Shown: positions 1 to 9,699, numbered from the stretch's first letter. The stretch: 64,000 nucleotides of DNA from Paraplanobispora siamensis (GCF_016863175.1 NZ_BOOJ01000007.1:62001-126000); one strand, 5' to 3'. Made by a program: numbers and translations. The notes: a model not told the origin generated them from the sequence alone.

Positions 1-2048
1 TCCCCCTTGACGCCTCCCTGCTCGTAGTCCACCTGGGCGACCAGGTTGCTTACCCGGAAGACCACGGTCACCTTGTAGGACCCGCCGTAGAGGTTGATCG
101 GGCTGTAGGCGGCCGAGATGAACGCCTCCTCGCCGACGCCGCTCATGTCCTGCGGCGGCAGCGGCTTGGGCGTGGCGAGCGCGGCCTTGTCGACGGTGTC
201 CTTCTTCTTGCCCGCGAGATACTCCCTGGCCCGGGCGATCCCCGAGGCGTCCTGCTTCTGGGCCACCAGCCGCACGCGCAGGTCGTACTTCTCCACGTTG
301 GCCTTGCGCCAGTCATGGCTGTTGAGCCAGTTGCACTCGGCGGGCTCGACCTCGGAGCTCCGGTAACCGGGGACCACCTCGGCCGCCTGCCGGTCGGTGA
401 GCAGGCTGCACGCCCGGGGCGCGGCGGCGAAGAGCGCCCCGGTTCCCGGGGCGGGCGCGGCCTCGTCGTCGTCCGGATCGCTCAGCACGGGAGCGAGCAG
501 CACGCCGATGGTCGCCGCCATGCCGGCGAGCAGCACGCAGGTCAGCACCACGATCGAACGGGGCACGAGGACGCCCTTGGAGCCGCCCCGCAGGTCGGCT
601 GAGCGCTCGGTCGGAGCGGTGGAGCCGTCCGGGTGGGGAGACGGGAGGTCCGGATGAAGGTCCTGATGAGAGGACGGGACGTCCTGGTGAGGGGGCGGAC
701 CGCCGCGGTGATGGGGCGCGGGACCCGGAGAGGCGCCCGGGAGGGCGGGGGAGGGCTCGGGCGACACGGGGGCGCCGTGGGCCGTCCCGCCCGTCTCCAC
801 GCCGGTCGGCGGGGTGACTGCCGGGTCCGAGGCGGCGGCCGGGTCCGAGGCGGCGGCCGGGTCCGAGGCGGGACCGGAGTCCCGGCCGGGGGCCGCGGGC
901 GGGCCGGGGATCGCGTCCACGACCGTCCGCGACGCGGCGTCCGGGACCGCGTGCGAGGTGGCGTCCGGGACCGCGCGGGAGGCGAGGTCCCGGTTCGGGC
1001 CGGGGGCCGCCGCCTCCAGGGACATGTCCGGGAACATGTCCGCGTGGACGGGCATCGTGGCGTCCGGCGCCGCGAGCGCGTCCGCCGTGGGGACGAAGGG
1101 CCGTACGACGGAGGGCTCGGCCTCGGGAGCCGAGCCCCGGAACGAGGCGGCCCCTCCGGCGGGCGGCACAGCGAATCCACCGGGTGGTGAAGGGAAGCTT
1201 TCGAGCGGTGGGGGGAAGCCACCAGGCGGTACGGCGAAGCCTTCCGACGGTGCGGGGAATCCGCCGGATGATTGGGGGAAGCCTTCCCGGGGCGGAGGGA
1301 AGCCGCCGTGCGGTTCGGGGAATCCGCCAGGCGATGGTGGGAAGCCTTCCGGCGGTGCGGGGAATCCGCCGGGCGGTGGGAAGCCGCCGGGCGGTGGGAA
1401 TCCGCCGGATGACGCGGGGAGACCACCGGGCGATGCCGGGAAGCCGACGGCGGGTGTGGCGGGTCCGGAGCTCTCCTGGATGATCTCCCGAAAGGTCGCG
1501 CGCAGCGTGGCCGGGTCGGGGCGCAGGGACGGGTCGCCGGACAGCAGCCGGATCAGGACCGGGCCCATCGGACCGGCGGACTGCATCGGGGCGCCCGGCG
1601 CGGGGGGACGGCCTTCGACGGCGGTGTAGAGGGTGGCGCCCAGCGACCACAGGTCGGCGGCCGGGCCGGTGACGCCCTCTGGGGCGGTGAAGACCGGGGA
1701 CCGGAAACCGGGTCCGGCCAGCAGCACCTTGTCGTACGGCCCGATCAGCACCGAGCCGGGCCGTACGTCACCGTGGAGCATCCCGTGACCGTGCACGGCC
1801 ACGAGCTGGTCCAGCACGGCCAGACCGATCACGGCCGCGCGGGCGGGCGGCAGCGGACCGCCCCGCTCGATCAGTGACTCCAGCGAGGACTGCCCCGGCC
1901 CCGAAGCACCGGGCCCACCCGGGCCGTACCCCGAACCCGATCCGCCCGGTCCGCCGGAGCCCGGGGCCGGGTTCCCTCCGGGGCCCGGGGCCGCGGCGCC
2001 GGGACCGGCGTGCCTGCCCTGCCGGCGGGGGGTGTCTGCCTGGTTCAT
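1..2048 (-). CDS. Membrane-anchored Ser/Thr pseudokinase (3' end cut by window edge)
   Basis: The reading frame runs open from the ATG at 2048 through the window edge, so the C-terminus is missing. After a Gly/Pro-rich start there is only a kinase C-lobe: the catalytic loop reads HGDVRPGS where active kinases have HRDxKxxN, and the DFG position reads GPG. No glycine loop or VAIK lysine is visible. A low-complexity region rich in GGFPxPP units follows (about 1185-1450), then Asp/Ala/Pro repeats, a membrane segment and an extracytoplasmic domain. The ATG overlaps the stop of the upstream kinase (ATGA), so the two are probably translated together. It is inferred to be a catalytically dead partner or sensor for that kinase. 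Confidence 0.75.
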   Translation of the reverse strand, partial: MNQADTPRRQGRHAGPGAAAPGPGGNPAPGSGGPGGSGSGYGPGGPGASGPGQSSLESLIERGGPLPPARAAVIGLAVLDQLVAVHGHGMLHGDVRPGSVLIGPYDKVLLAGPGFRSPVFTAPEGVTGPAADLWSLGATLYTAVEGRPPAPGAPMQSAGPMGPVLIRLLSGDPSLRPDPATLRATFREIIQESSGPATPAVGFPASPGGLPASSGGFPPPGGFPPPGGFPAPPEGFPPSPGGFPEPHGGFPPPREGFPQSSGGFPAPSEGFAVPPGGFPPPLESFPSPPGGFAVPPAGGAASFRGSAPEAEPSVVRPFVPTADALAAPDATMPVHADMFPDMSLEAAAPGPNRDLASRAVPDATSHAVPDAASRTVVDAIPGPPAAPGRDSGPASDPAAASDPAAASDPAVTPPTGVETGGTAHGAPVSPEPSPALPGASPGPAPHHRGGPPPHQDVPSSHQDLHPDLPSPHPDGSTAPTERSADLRGGSKGVLVPRSIVVLTCVLLAGMAATIGVLLAPVLSDPDDDEAAPAPGTGALFAAAPRACSLLTDRQAAEVVPGYRSSEVEPAECNWLNSHDWRKANVEKYDLRVRLVAQKQDASGIARAREYLAGKKKDTVDKAALATPKPLPPQDMSGVGEEAFISAAYSPINLYGGSYKVTVVFRVSNLVAQVDYEQGGVKG

Positions 2049-3763
2049 CCGGTTGCCTTCTGTCTGTTCAACGCCGCCGCCACCCAGGTGGCGGCGGTGT
2101 GGGCGCCGCTCTGGATCGCGGGGCCGTCCTTGCTCCCGTCGGCCACGGTGTAGCCGACCTCGACGACCAGGTTGTCGACGCGGAGAGTGACATAGCTCTG
2201 TTCGAGCCTGCCGGTCTTGCGGTTCTCGTAGACGTCGTAGCCGAACGCCTCGTCGCCGGCGGGCTTGACCGGCAGCGGCCCGGTGTTCCGCGCCGAGCGG
2301 GCGCCTGCGGAGATGTCCGGCCAGTTCCAGCTGAGCTGGCCGCTGGGGATGGTGCCGTTGCGCCGGTTCACGAACAGCTCGTGGGCCTGGCGCGGGCTCT
2401 TGCCCCACTGGTCGGCGTCGGCCGGGCCGACCGTCAGCCCGACGCCGGGGGACACCCACTCGCAGCCGCCCCGGTTGGTCTGCTTGCCCTGGCCCTTCAG
2501 CCGGGGGAGGAGCTGCCTGACCTGGTCGGCGGAGATCAGCCCGCACAGGTCCACCGGGGTGGCGAAGGCGCCGGGCCGTTCGCTGAGCCGTACCGGCCCG
2601 GCCGGTTCGGAGCGGTCGGCGGTGAGGTGGGTCACCCCCAGGCCGGTCCCGGCCACCGCCGCGACCGCGGCCACCTCGGCGACGGCCCACAGCAGCGCGC
2701 GGCCTCTGCGCGGGGCGCGGACCGGCCGTGCCGGGGCGGTCGGCCCGGCCGGGGCGGTGACGCCGGAGCGGCCGGTACGGCCCTGCGACATGCCGAGGCG
2801 GCCGGACAGGCCGGTACGGCCCTGCTGCGACGCGCCGGTACGGTCCTGCGGCGAGGTGCGGGGGTGGCCGGACGGGCTGGAACGGTCCGCGCCGGGATCG
2901 GACGCGTTCTCGGGATGACCGGGATGGCCGGGATGACCGGGATGGCCGAGCGCGACCTCCTGGAGCCCGCGGACGACCTCGTCGAGGGACGGCCGGGCGA
3001 CGGGCAGCGGGTCCAGCATGCGCATCAGCAGCGGGCCCAGCTCCCCGGCGAGCTCGGGCGGCCGGGGCGGCTCGGTGAGCACCCGGCTGATCGCCGAGAT
3101 GGGCGTCTCGGCGGGGTGCGGGGGCACGCCCTCGACCGCGAAGTACAGGCTGGCGCCCAGCGACCACAGGTCGGAGTACGGGCCGCCGCGCTCGCCGCGC
3201 AGCCGTTCGGGGGCGATGTAGTTGGGGGAGCCGATCAGGCGGCTGGTCAGCCCGCCGGTGACGTCGCCCTCGGCGACGGCGATGCCGAAGTCGGTGAGGA
3301 CGGCCCTGCCGGTCCGGGTGAGGAAGATGTTGCCCGGCTTGACGTCGCGGTGCGTCACCCCGGCGGCGTGCGCGGCGGCCAGCGCGCCGGCGACGCCCAC
3401 CCCCACCCGGGCGGCCTGGTGCGGCGGGAGCGGCCGCCGGCCCGCGACGGTCCGGTCGAGGGACTCCCCGGTCAGCAGCTCCATGACGATCCACGGGCGG
3501 TCGTTCTCGACGACCACGTCGTGGACGGTGATGATCGACGGGTGCTTGAGCCGGGCCGTCAGGTTGGCCTCGCGGAGCGCGGCGGCGCACAGGTCCTGCC
3601 GCTGGGCGGGGGACAGCTCCGGCGGGAGCCGTACCTCCTTGACCGCCACGTCGCGGCGGAGCGTCTCGTCGGAGGCGAGCCACACCGTGCCCATGCCGCC
3701 CTCGGCGAGGGGGTTGAGCAGGCGGTAGCGACCTGCCAGCACCTGTGTGTCGATCCCGCTCAC
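2045..3763 (-). CDS. Transmembrane Ser/Thr protein kinase (PknB-like)
   Basis: This encodes 572 residues from a GTG. The N-terminal kinase domain has the glycine loop GGMGTVW, the AVKE lysine, the catalytic loop HRDVKPGN and DFG, so it should be active. A long Pro/Gly/Thr-rich juxtamembrane stretch with TGxSG and HPGHPG repeats leads to one membrane helix and an extracytoplasmic domain with several Trp/Cys residues that resembles the DUF3558/PknH-sensor type. The GTG at 3763 is chosen because the kinase fold starts just after it; upstream in-frame codons lie in non-coding-like sequence. It is the first gene of a two-gene operon with the pseudokinase. Confidence 0.88.
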   Translation of the reverse strand: MSGIDTQVLAGRYRLLNPLAEGGMGTVWLASDETLRRDVAVKEVRLPPELSPAQRQDLCAAALREANLTARLKHPSIITVHDVVVENDRPWIVMELLTGESLDRTVAGRRPLPPHQAARVGVGVAGALAAAHAAGVTHRDVKPGNIFLTRTGRAVLTDFGIAVAEGDVTGGLTSRLIGSPNYIAPERLRGERGGPYSDLWSLGASLYFAVEGVPPHPAETPISAISRVLTEPPRPPELAGELGPLLMRMLDPLPVARPSLDEVVRGLQEVALGHPGHPGHPGHPENASDPGADRSSPSGHPRTSPQDRTGASQQGRTGLSGRLGMSQGRTGRSGVTAPAGPTAPARPVRAPRRGRALLWAVAEVAAVAAVAGTGLGVTHLTADRSEPAGPVRLSERPGAFATPVDLCGLISADQVRQLLPRLKGQGKQTNRGGCEWVSPGVGLTVGPADADQWGKSPRQAHELFVNRRNGTIPSGQLSWNWPDISAGARSARNTGPLPVKPAGDEAFGYDVYENRKTGRLEQSYVTLRVDNLVVEVGYTVADGSKDGPAIQSGAHTAATWVAAALNRQKATG

Positions 3764-3950
3764 TCCGTTCGATGTCCTGCCGCGCACAAAAGATAGCCAC
3801 TCATCAGGGCTGGACCCAATGGAAAGGGTTCCTCCGTATTCGGGGGTTATATCCCTGTGATGCCGACCACCCGTCCGGTCGCCCCTTGAAAAGGTGATCA
3901 CGTGATGGTTAAGCTGATCGTCCCTTCGAGGAAGAGGAGGTGAGGAGCAG

Positions 3951-3998
3951 ATGTCCACTCTGATGACGCGCTCCCGCCTCGGGCGAAAGGCCGCCTGA
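3951..3998 (+). CDS. 15-residue leader ORF upstream of the acetyltransferase gene
   Basis: A very strong Shine-Dalgarno stretch (GAGGAGGTGAGG) sits just before an ATG that opens a 15-codon ORF, MSTLMTRSRLGRKAA, ending at 3998. The GNAT gene starts 35 nt later on the same strand. A ribosome site this good in front of such a short basic peptide suggests a regulatory upstream ORF. No ligand or stalling motif is recognisable. Confidence 0.4.
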   Translation: MSTLMTRSRLGRKAA

Positions 3999-4033
3999 GA
4001 CCGGAGAGCGCATATGCCTCTCTGGAGTTTCGC

Positions 4034-4975
4034 TTGTCTGATCTGATCTTCCGTCCGCTCACCGTGGACGAGTTCGACCTTTTCCACCGTTACGCCACCC
4101 CGCCGACCTCCGGCGTGGGCGCCCGCAAGCTGTCCTTCGAGGAGCTGGGATACCGCTCGGGCCGGGTGTGGGTCGCCGTGCGCGGCGACGAGGTGGTCGC
4201 CCGGGCCGCCTTCTGGGCCCCCGACGACTTCGACCACCCGTTCAGCCTCGACTGGTTCGACCCGGGCGCCGGGCCGGACGGGATCGAGGTGGGCGCCGCC
4301 CTGCTGCGGGCCGCCTACGACGCCCTGGTCACGCCCGACTACTCATCACCCATCGGCGACCGGCCCGACTACCACCTGTTCCTGCCCGCCGACTGGCGGG
4401 AGCGCCCGGAGGCCCGGGCCGACGCCGAGGCCCGGATCGCCGCCGCCGAGAAGGCCGGGCTGCGGCAGTTCGTGGAGCGGATCAACCTGCGCTGGATCCC
4501 CGAGTACGGCCTGCCGCCGCGCTCGACCCGGCTGACCTTCGTCCCCGCCGTCGACGACGAGCTGGTCGTGGACGTGCTGGCCAGGCTCTGCGAGAACAGC
4601 CTGGACGCCTACGCCCGGCGTGACGTCGAGCGGTACGGCCTGCGCCGGGCCGCCGAGATCACGCTGGAGGAGATCGCCGACTTCCCCGGCGGGCGCGACC
4701 GGTGGCGGCTGGCCTACGACGCGGCCGGGGAGCTGGTGGGCATCGTGATGCCCACCAGCAACAGCTACTTCGCGACGATCGGCTACATGGGCGTGGTGCC
4801 CGAGCACCGCGGCCACCACTACGCCGACGACCTCCTCGCCGAGGCGCTGCACATCTTCGCCGCCGGCGGGGAGTCCGAGGTGAGCGACGCCACCGACGTC
4901 GGCAACGCGCCCATGGCGGCCTCGTTCGCCCGGGTGGGCTACGAGGTGACCGGTCGTCGGATGATCTTCACCTGA
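4034..4975 (+). CDS. GNAT-family N-acetyltransferase
   Basis: This encodes 313 residues from a TTG preceded by GGAG at good spacing. The C-terminal half carries a GNAT acetyl-CoA loop (MGVVPEHRGHHYADDL) and the strand-helix ending typical of the fold (ATDVGNAPMAASFARVGYE). The N-terminal half looks like a second, more divergent GNAT-like domain. The substrate is unknown. It stands alone behind the leader ORF and before a response regulator on the same strand. Confidence 0.82.
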   Translation: MSDLIFRPLTVDEFDLFHRYATPPTSGVGARKLSFEELGYRSGRVWVAVRGDEVVARAAFWAPDDFDHPFSLDWFDPGAGPDGIEVGAALLRAAYDALVTPDYSSPIGDRPDYHLFLPADWRERPEARADAEARIAAAEKAGLRQFVERINLRWIPEYGLPPRSTRLTFVPAVDDELVVDVLARLCENSLDAYARRDVERYGLRRAAEITLEEIADFPGGRDRWRLAYDAAGELVGIVMPTSNSYFATIGYMGVVPEHRGHHYADDLLAEALHIFAAGGESEVSDATDVGNAPMAASFARVGYEVTGRRMIFT

Positions 4976-5061
4976 CGGGCGGGCCGGCGGGCCTGTGGCC
5001 TGCGCGGAATCTTCACAATTCACCTCAAGCCGTCTGCACAGGTCAGGCATAAGCTCGCGGC

Positions 5062-5751
5062 ATGGCTACTCCCCAGCAACGCCGCATCCTCGTGGTCGAG
5101 GACGACGAGACGATCGCGCGGGCCGTACGGCACCGGCTCGTCGCGGAGGGCTTCGACGTGCGGATCGCCGGAGACGGGCAGGAGGCGCTCGCGGCGTACG
5201 CGAAGGCCGAGCCCGACGTGGTGGTCCTCGACCGGCTGCTGCCCGGCCTCGACGGCCTGGAGGTCTGCCGGCGCATGCAGGCGGCCCGGCCGGTGCCGGT
5301 GCTCATGCTCACCGCGCTGGGGGAGGAGACCGACCTGCTCGTCGGCCTCGGGGTCGGCGCCGACGACTACATGACCAAGCCGTTCAGCATGCGCGAGCTG
5401 GTCGCGCGGGTGCACGCGCTGCTGCGGCGGGTGGAGCGCGCCTCCCAGCTCGCCGTGGACGAGACGGTCCTGCGCGTGGGCGAGGTCGAGATCGACACCG
5501 CCGAGCGGAGGGTCTACGTGCGGGGCGCGGAGGTGCAGCTGACCCGGACCGAGTTCGACCTGCTGCGCCGGCTGGCGGAGCGGCCGGGCCAGGTGTTCGA
5601 GCGGGAACGGCTGCTGGCCGACGTCTGGGGCTTCTCCGAGGCGGCGGCCACCCGGACGGTCGACAGCCACGTACGGGCCCTGCGCCGAAAACTCGGTTCC
5701 GGGGTCGTGCGAACGGTCCACGGGGTCGGCTACGCGTTCGTCCGGCCGTGA
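5062..5751 (+). CDS. OmpR/PhoB-family response regulator
   Basis: This encodes 229 residues. The receiver domain has the acidic pair EDDE, phospho-acceptor Asp57 (VVLDRLLPG) and Lys106 (TKPF). The C-terminal winged helix has the family signature (TRTEFDLLRRLAERPGQVFERERLL and TVDSHVRALRRKL). It is followed after 67 nt by a histidine kinase gene on the same strand, its probable partner. Confidence 0.95.
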   Translation: MATPQQRRILVVEDDETIARAVRHRLVAEGFDVRIAGDGQEALAAYAKAEPDVVVLDRLLPGLDGLEVCRRMQAARPVPVLMLTALGEETDLLVGLGVGADDYMTKPFSMRELVARVHALLRRVERASQLAVDETVLRVGEVEIDTAERRVYVRGAEVQLTRTEFDLLRRLAERPGQVFERERLLADVWGFSEAAATRTVDSHVRALRRKLGSGVVRTVHGVGYAFVRP

Positions 5752-5818
5752 GGCCCACGGGGACCGGGCGGGCGCGGACCGCCGAACCGATCCCACCGCA
5801 GAGCACTCGAACACTGAA

Positions 5819-8800
5819 ATGCGCAAACCATTGAGACCTCTCGACTTCCTGGGCCGGATCAAGGTCAAGCTCGGCATCGTCATCCTGCTGGCGGTGGCGG
5901 TGGCGTTCGTCGTCAACGAGGTCGGCATCAACGCCGGCTACTCCCGCAACGTGCGCGTCGCGGTGGCGGTGGTCCTCGCCCTGATCATGGTGCAGCTGCT
6001 CGCGCGGGGGATGACCAAGCCGCTGCGCGAGATGGCCGCCGCCGCGCAGACGATCGCCAAGGGCCGGTACGGCCTGCGGGTCACGGCCACCTCCCGCGAC
6101 GAGGTCGGCGAGCTGGCCCGGGCCTTCAACGCGATGGCGGCCGACCTCGGCGAGGTGGACCGGCAGCGCAGAGATCTGGTCGCCAACGTCAGTCACGAGC
6201 TGCGCACACCGATCACCGCGCTCAGGGCGGTGCTGGAGAACGTGGTGGACGGCGTCTCGGACCCCGATCCGGTGACGCTCGGGACGGCGCTGGCCCAGAC
6301 CGAGCGGCTCGGACGGCTGGTCGCCCAGCTGCTCGACCTGTCCCGGTTGGAGTCCGGGGCCCGGCTGATCGACCCGGAGAGCGTCGAACTCCGGCCGCTC
6401 TGCGAGCAGGCGCTGCGTGAGGCGGTGCTCGCCCGCGACGGGGTGACGGCCCGGTGCGAGGTGCCCGCGGGGCTGAGCGTGCGGGCCGACGCCGACCTGC
6501 TGGCCCAGGTGCTGGCCAATCTGCTCGACAACGCGGTACGGCACAGCCCGGAGGGCGGGGTCGTGGTGCTCGCCGCCGCTCCGCAGGGGGGCGGTGTGCG
6601 GCTGCGCGTGACCGACCAGGGGCCCGGGATCGCGCCCGAGGACCGGGCCAGGGCCTTCGAGCGCTTCTCCCGGCTGGACGCGGGCCGGGCGGCCGACGAC
6701 GGCGGCGCCGGGCTCGGCCTCGCCATCACCAAGGAGATCGTCGAGCTTCACGGTGGCTCCATCGGTGTCGAAGACGGCGTCGGCTGCCGCATCGCGGTCG
6801 ACCTCCCCGAAAGGATCATGATGGACGGCCCGTCTCCCGGCGATCCCATGACCTCACCCCCGGACTCCCTCCCCCCGTCCGAGCCCGTGGACTTCGAGGA
6901 CTTCGAGGAGCTCCCGGTCCCCGCCGCCCGCCCGGCCCCGGAGGCCGGAGCGCCGATCGGCACCCGCGCGACCGTCGCGATCCCGGCGGACTCCTCGGGC
7001 CCGGCGGACTCCTCGGGCCCGGCGGACTCCTCGGGCCCGGCGGACTCCTCGGGCCCGGCGGAGACCCTCGCGGCGTCCGGGGCGGACCCCGCGGGCTCCG
7101 GGGTGACCGTCGTGGACATCACTGAGACCTCCGCGGAGTCCGGAGCGGCTCCCGCGGACGCCGAAGTCACTGCGGATGCCCAAGTCACTGCGGATGCCGA
7201 AGCCACTGCGGACGCCGAAGCCACTGTGGGCGCCGGGGCGACTGCCGTGGGCGCCGCAGTCACCTCAGTGGACTCCGAGGTCGTCTCTGTGGACGCCGGG
7301 GCCGGGACGCCCGCGGATCTCTCCGCTCCGGACGGAGCCGCGTCCTCCGCCGAACCCGTGCCCGTCGTGGCCGCGGCGGGAGTCCTCGTGTCCGCCACGG
7401 TCTCAGCGGGTGCCCCCGCGTCCCCCTCCGGCGCTTCCCCCTCCTCCGGCGCTTCTCCCGCGCCGCCCGGCCCCCCGCTTTCGGCCGGGTACGGCCCCGG
7501 ACCTGCGGTTCCCGGCTCCGGGGCTCCCGGTCCGGCGGGTCCCTCCGGTCCGGGACGCGCGCCCTTCCCCGCCGCGGGGGGAGCGGGCGGGTACGGGTAC
7601 CCGGTCCCGCTCAGGAACTGGTGGGGAGCCGTCATCGGGGTCTTCGTCGGCGGGTTCATCGGGCTGGCCTTCGGGGTCCTGCTGGGTCTCGGCGTCGGGG
7701 CCATCAGCATCCAGGCCGGCCTCGCCCTGGGCATCCTGTCCCCGGTGATCGGCGGGTTCGTCGGCACCGTCATCGGGGCGACCACGCCGCCCAGCGGGGT
7801 CTGGGAGGCCTCCCGGCCCGCCGGAGGCGTCCCCGCGCCGAGGACGCCCGCCGCGCCGCCGCGTCCTTCCGCGCAGGGGCTGGAAGGACGGCCCGCCAGG
7901 CCCGCGCCCGACGGCGCGGGGACGGTCCGGAGCGAGGGCCCGGGTGCCCCGGAGGGTGTTGCCCGGCCTGCGGGGCAGGCGCACCGCACGCAGGAGGTCG
8001 CGCTCCGGACGGCGGCGGCGCAGCGAGGCGCTCCGGCGGGCCGTGAAGGGCGCAGGGGAGCACCGGACGGACCACGGGGACCGGGAGCGCCGGGCGGATC
8101 GGGTGAGACGCGCGGGCTGCAGGCATCGGGAACAGCGGGCGGATCGGGCGAGTCCCGCGGGCTGCAGGGACCGGGGACGCCGGGTGGACCGGGCGACTAC
8201 GTGGCGCCCTCGGTGTTCCCCCGGCCGCAGTTGCCCGGCACCCCGCGCTGGGTGCCGGTGGCCTGCGCGGTCGTGGGACTGCTGGCGGCCGTCGCGCTGC
8301 CGTACAGCTCCGTGGGGCTCGGGTTCGTACTGGTGGCGGCGGCCATGGGAGTGGTGGCGCTGCCCGCCGTACGCCGCCGGATCACCCCCTGGTCGGCCGG
8401 GATGGGCGTGATCGCGTACGGGATGGTCGCGATGGCGGTCTTCAGGGACGCCGACTGGCTCGTCGGGCTGCTCCTGCTGGCCGGGTTCGCGGTGGCCGCG
8501 CTGGCCCTGTCGGGGGCGGGACGCGGCTGGCTCGGGGTGCTCAGGGGCGGGGTCTCGGTGGTGCTCGGGCTGCTGCCGGTCCCCTGGTTCCTGGCGGCCC
8601 CGTTCAAGGGGATGCCGGCCCGCCGCAGGCTGGTCCCCACGCTGATCGGGGCGGGGCTGACCGTGGTGCTGGTCGCGATCTTCGGCGCGCTGTTCGCCTC
8701 GGCCGACGCGGTGTTCGCCAAGACGGTGGAGAACATCTTCACCGGACAGGACTGGGCCGAGTCCCTGCCGCTGCGGATCCTGACCTTCGCGGTCTTCGGG

Positions 8801-9685
8801 GTCGTCGCCGCCTCGGCCGTGCTGGTCGGCCTGCGGCCGGTCGCCGAACCCAAGGGGCCGGACCTGCGGCTGCGGGTCGGCCGCGGCCTGTGGGTTACCC
8901 CGCTCGTGGCGCTCAACCTGCTGTTCGCCACCTTCGTGGTGATGCAGCTGACGGTGCTGTTCGGCGGCAACAGCCGGGTGCTGGAGACCACCGATCTCAC
9001 CTACGCCGAGTACGCCCGTTCGGGCTTCTTCCAGCTGGTCGTCGTCAGCGTGTTCGTGCTGGCGATCGTGGCGCTCGCCTCGGCGGTGGTCGACCCGGAG
9101 GGCCGCGACCGGTGGCTGATGGCCGGGCTGCTCGGCCTGCTGTGCGGGCTGACGGTGGTGATCCTGATCTCCGCCATGTACCGGCTCGACCTCTACGTCG
9201 ACGCCTACGGCTACACCCGGCTGCGGGCGTCGGTGGGCGCGGCGATCTGGTGGCTGGGCGGGATCTTCGCGCTGGTCCTGGTGGCCGGCGCGGTACGGCT
9301 GACCCGGCGCGCCGCCGGATGGCTGCCCCGGAGCGTGGTCGTGATGACCGGGGCCGGCCTGCTGGCCTTCGCGGTCTGGAACCCGGACCTGCGGGTCGCC
9401 GAATCCCAGCTCAGCATCCGGGGCGTGGACCGGCTCGACCAGGCGTATCTGAGCGACCTCGGGGCGGAGGCCGTACCGGCGCTGGACCGGCTGCCCGAGC
9501 CGACCCGCAGCTGCGTGCTGCAGGCGGTGGTCCAGTCCAACGAGCTCGACCGGCCCGACCCGTGGAACGGCTGGAACCTGGCCAGGCAGCAGGCCAGGAA
9601 GCTGCTCGCCGAGCGGCCGGCGGTGCCGGGGGTCTCCTGCGGCCCGGAGGTCTCGCGCTTCGACACCATCCCCGACCGGGACTGA
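5819..9685 (+). CDS. Histidine kinase fused to DUF4173-like multi-pass membrane protein
   Basis: A single ORF of 1288 residues. Residues 1-60 hold two membrane segments, followed by HAMP. The H-box SHELRTP has His126; NLLDNAVRH (N-box), DQGPGIAP and GAGLGLAI (G-boxes) complete the kinase by about residue 335. A Pro/Ala/Ser/Glu-rich linker of about 260 residues includes four PADSSG units. A glycine-rich membrane hairpin comes near 605-650, then a second linker, then about ten membrane helices with a short C-terminal soluble part like DUF4153/DUF4173 proteins. Such proteins are normally encoded separately, so this is a fusion or a lost stop codon. No Shine-Dalgarno precedes the ATG; it may be leaderless or coupled to the regulator gene. 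Confidence 0.85.
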   Translation: MRKPLRPLDFLGRIKVKLGIVILLAVAVAFVVNEVGINAGYSRNVRVAVAVVLALIMVQLLARGMTKPLREMAAAAQTIAKGRYGLRVTATSRDEVGELARAFNAMAADLGEVDRQRRDLVANVSHELRTPITALRAVLENVVDGVSDPDPVTLGTALAQTERLGRLVAQLLDLSRLESGARLIDPESVELRPLCEQALREAVLARDGVTARCEVPAGLSVRADADLLAQVLANLLDNAVRHSPEGGVVVLAAAPQGGGVRLRVTDQGPGIAPEDRARAFERFSRLDAGRAADDGGAGLGLAITKEIVELHGGSIGVEDGVGCRIAVDLPERIMMDGPSPGDPMTSPPDSLPPSEPVDFEDFEELPVPAARPAPEAGAPIGTRATVAIPADSSGPADSSGPADSSGPADSSGPAETLAASGADPAGSGVTVVDITETSAESGAAPADAEVTADAQVTADAEATADAEATVGAGATAVGAAVTSVDSEVVSVDAGAGTPADLSAPDGAASSAEPVPVVAAAGVLVSATVSAGAPASPSGASPSSGASPAPPGPPLSAGYGPGPAVPGSGAPGPAGPSGPGRAPFPAAGGAGGYGYPVPLRNWWGAVIGVFVGGFIGLAFGVLLGLGVGAISIQAGLALGILSPVIGGFVGTVIGATTPPSGVWEASRPAGGVPAPRTPAAPPRPSAQGLEGRPARPAPDGAGTVRSEGPGAPEGVARPAGQAHRTQEVALRTAAAQRGAPAGREGRRGAPDGPRGPGAPGGSGETRGLQASGTAGGSGESRGLQGPGTPGGPGDYVAPSVFPRPQLPGTPRWVPVACAVVGLLAAVALPYSSVGLGFVLVAAAMGVVALPAVRRRITPWSAGMGVIAYGMVAMAVFRDADWLVGLLLLAGFAVAALALSGAGRGWLGVLRGGVSVVLGLLPVPWFLAAPFKGMPARRRLVPTLIGAGLTVVLVAIFGALFASADAVFAKTVENIFTGQDWAESLPLRILTFAVFGVVAASAVLVGLRPVAEPKGPDLRLRVGRGLWVTPLVALNLLFATFVVMQLTVLFGGNSRVLETTDLTYAEYARSGFFQLVVVSVFVLAIVALASAVVDPEGRDRWLMAGLLGLLCGLTVVILISAMYRLDLYVDAYGYTRLRASVGAAIWWLGGIFALVLVAGAVRLTRRAAGWLPRSVVVMTGAGLLAFAVWNPDLRVAESQLSIRGVDRLDQAYLSDLGAEAVPALDRLPEPTRSCVLQAVVQSNELDRPDPWNGWNLARQQARKLLAERPAVPGVSCGPEVSRFDTIPDRD
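6984..7061 (+). repeat. In-frame 18-bp tandem repeat in the kinase linker
   Basis: Four near-identical 18-bp units encode PADSSG in the linker between the kinase and membrane parts of the fusion gene. Similar Ala/Asp/Glu-rich repeats follow to about 7230. The copy number could vary by slippage. Confidence 0.7.
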
Positions 9686-9699
9686 CCTGCCGAGGGGGC

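Noticed and set aside
313-1650. 445-codon minus-strand ORF in the pseudokinase region
   Set aside because: It is the wrong frame over the GGFP repeat region. The pseudokinase frame is open from 2048 to the window edge.
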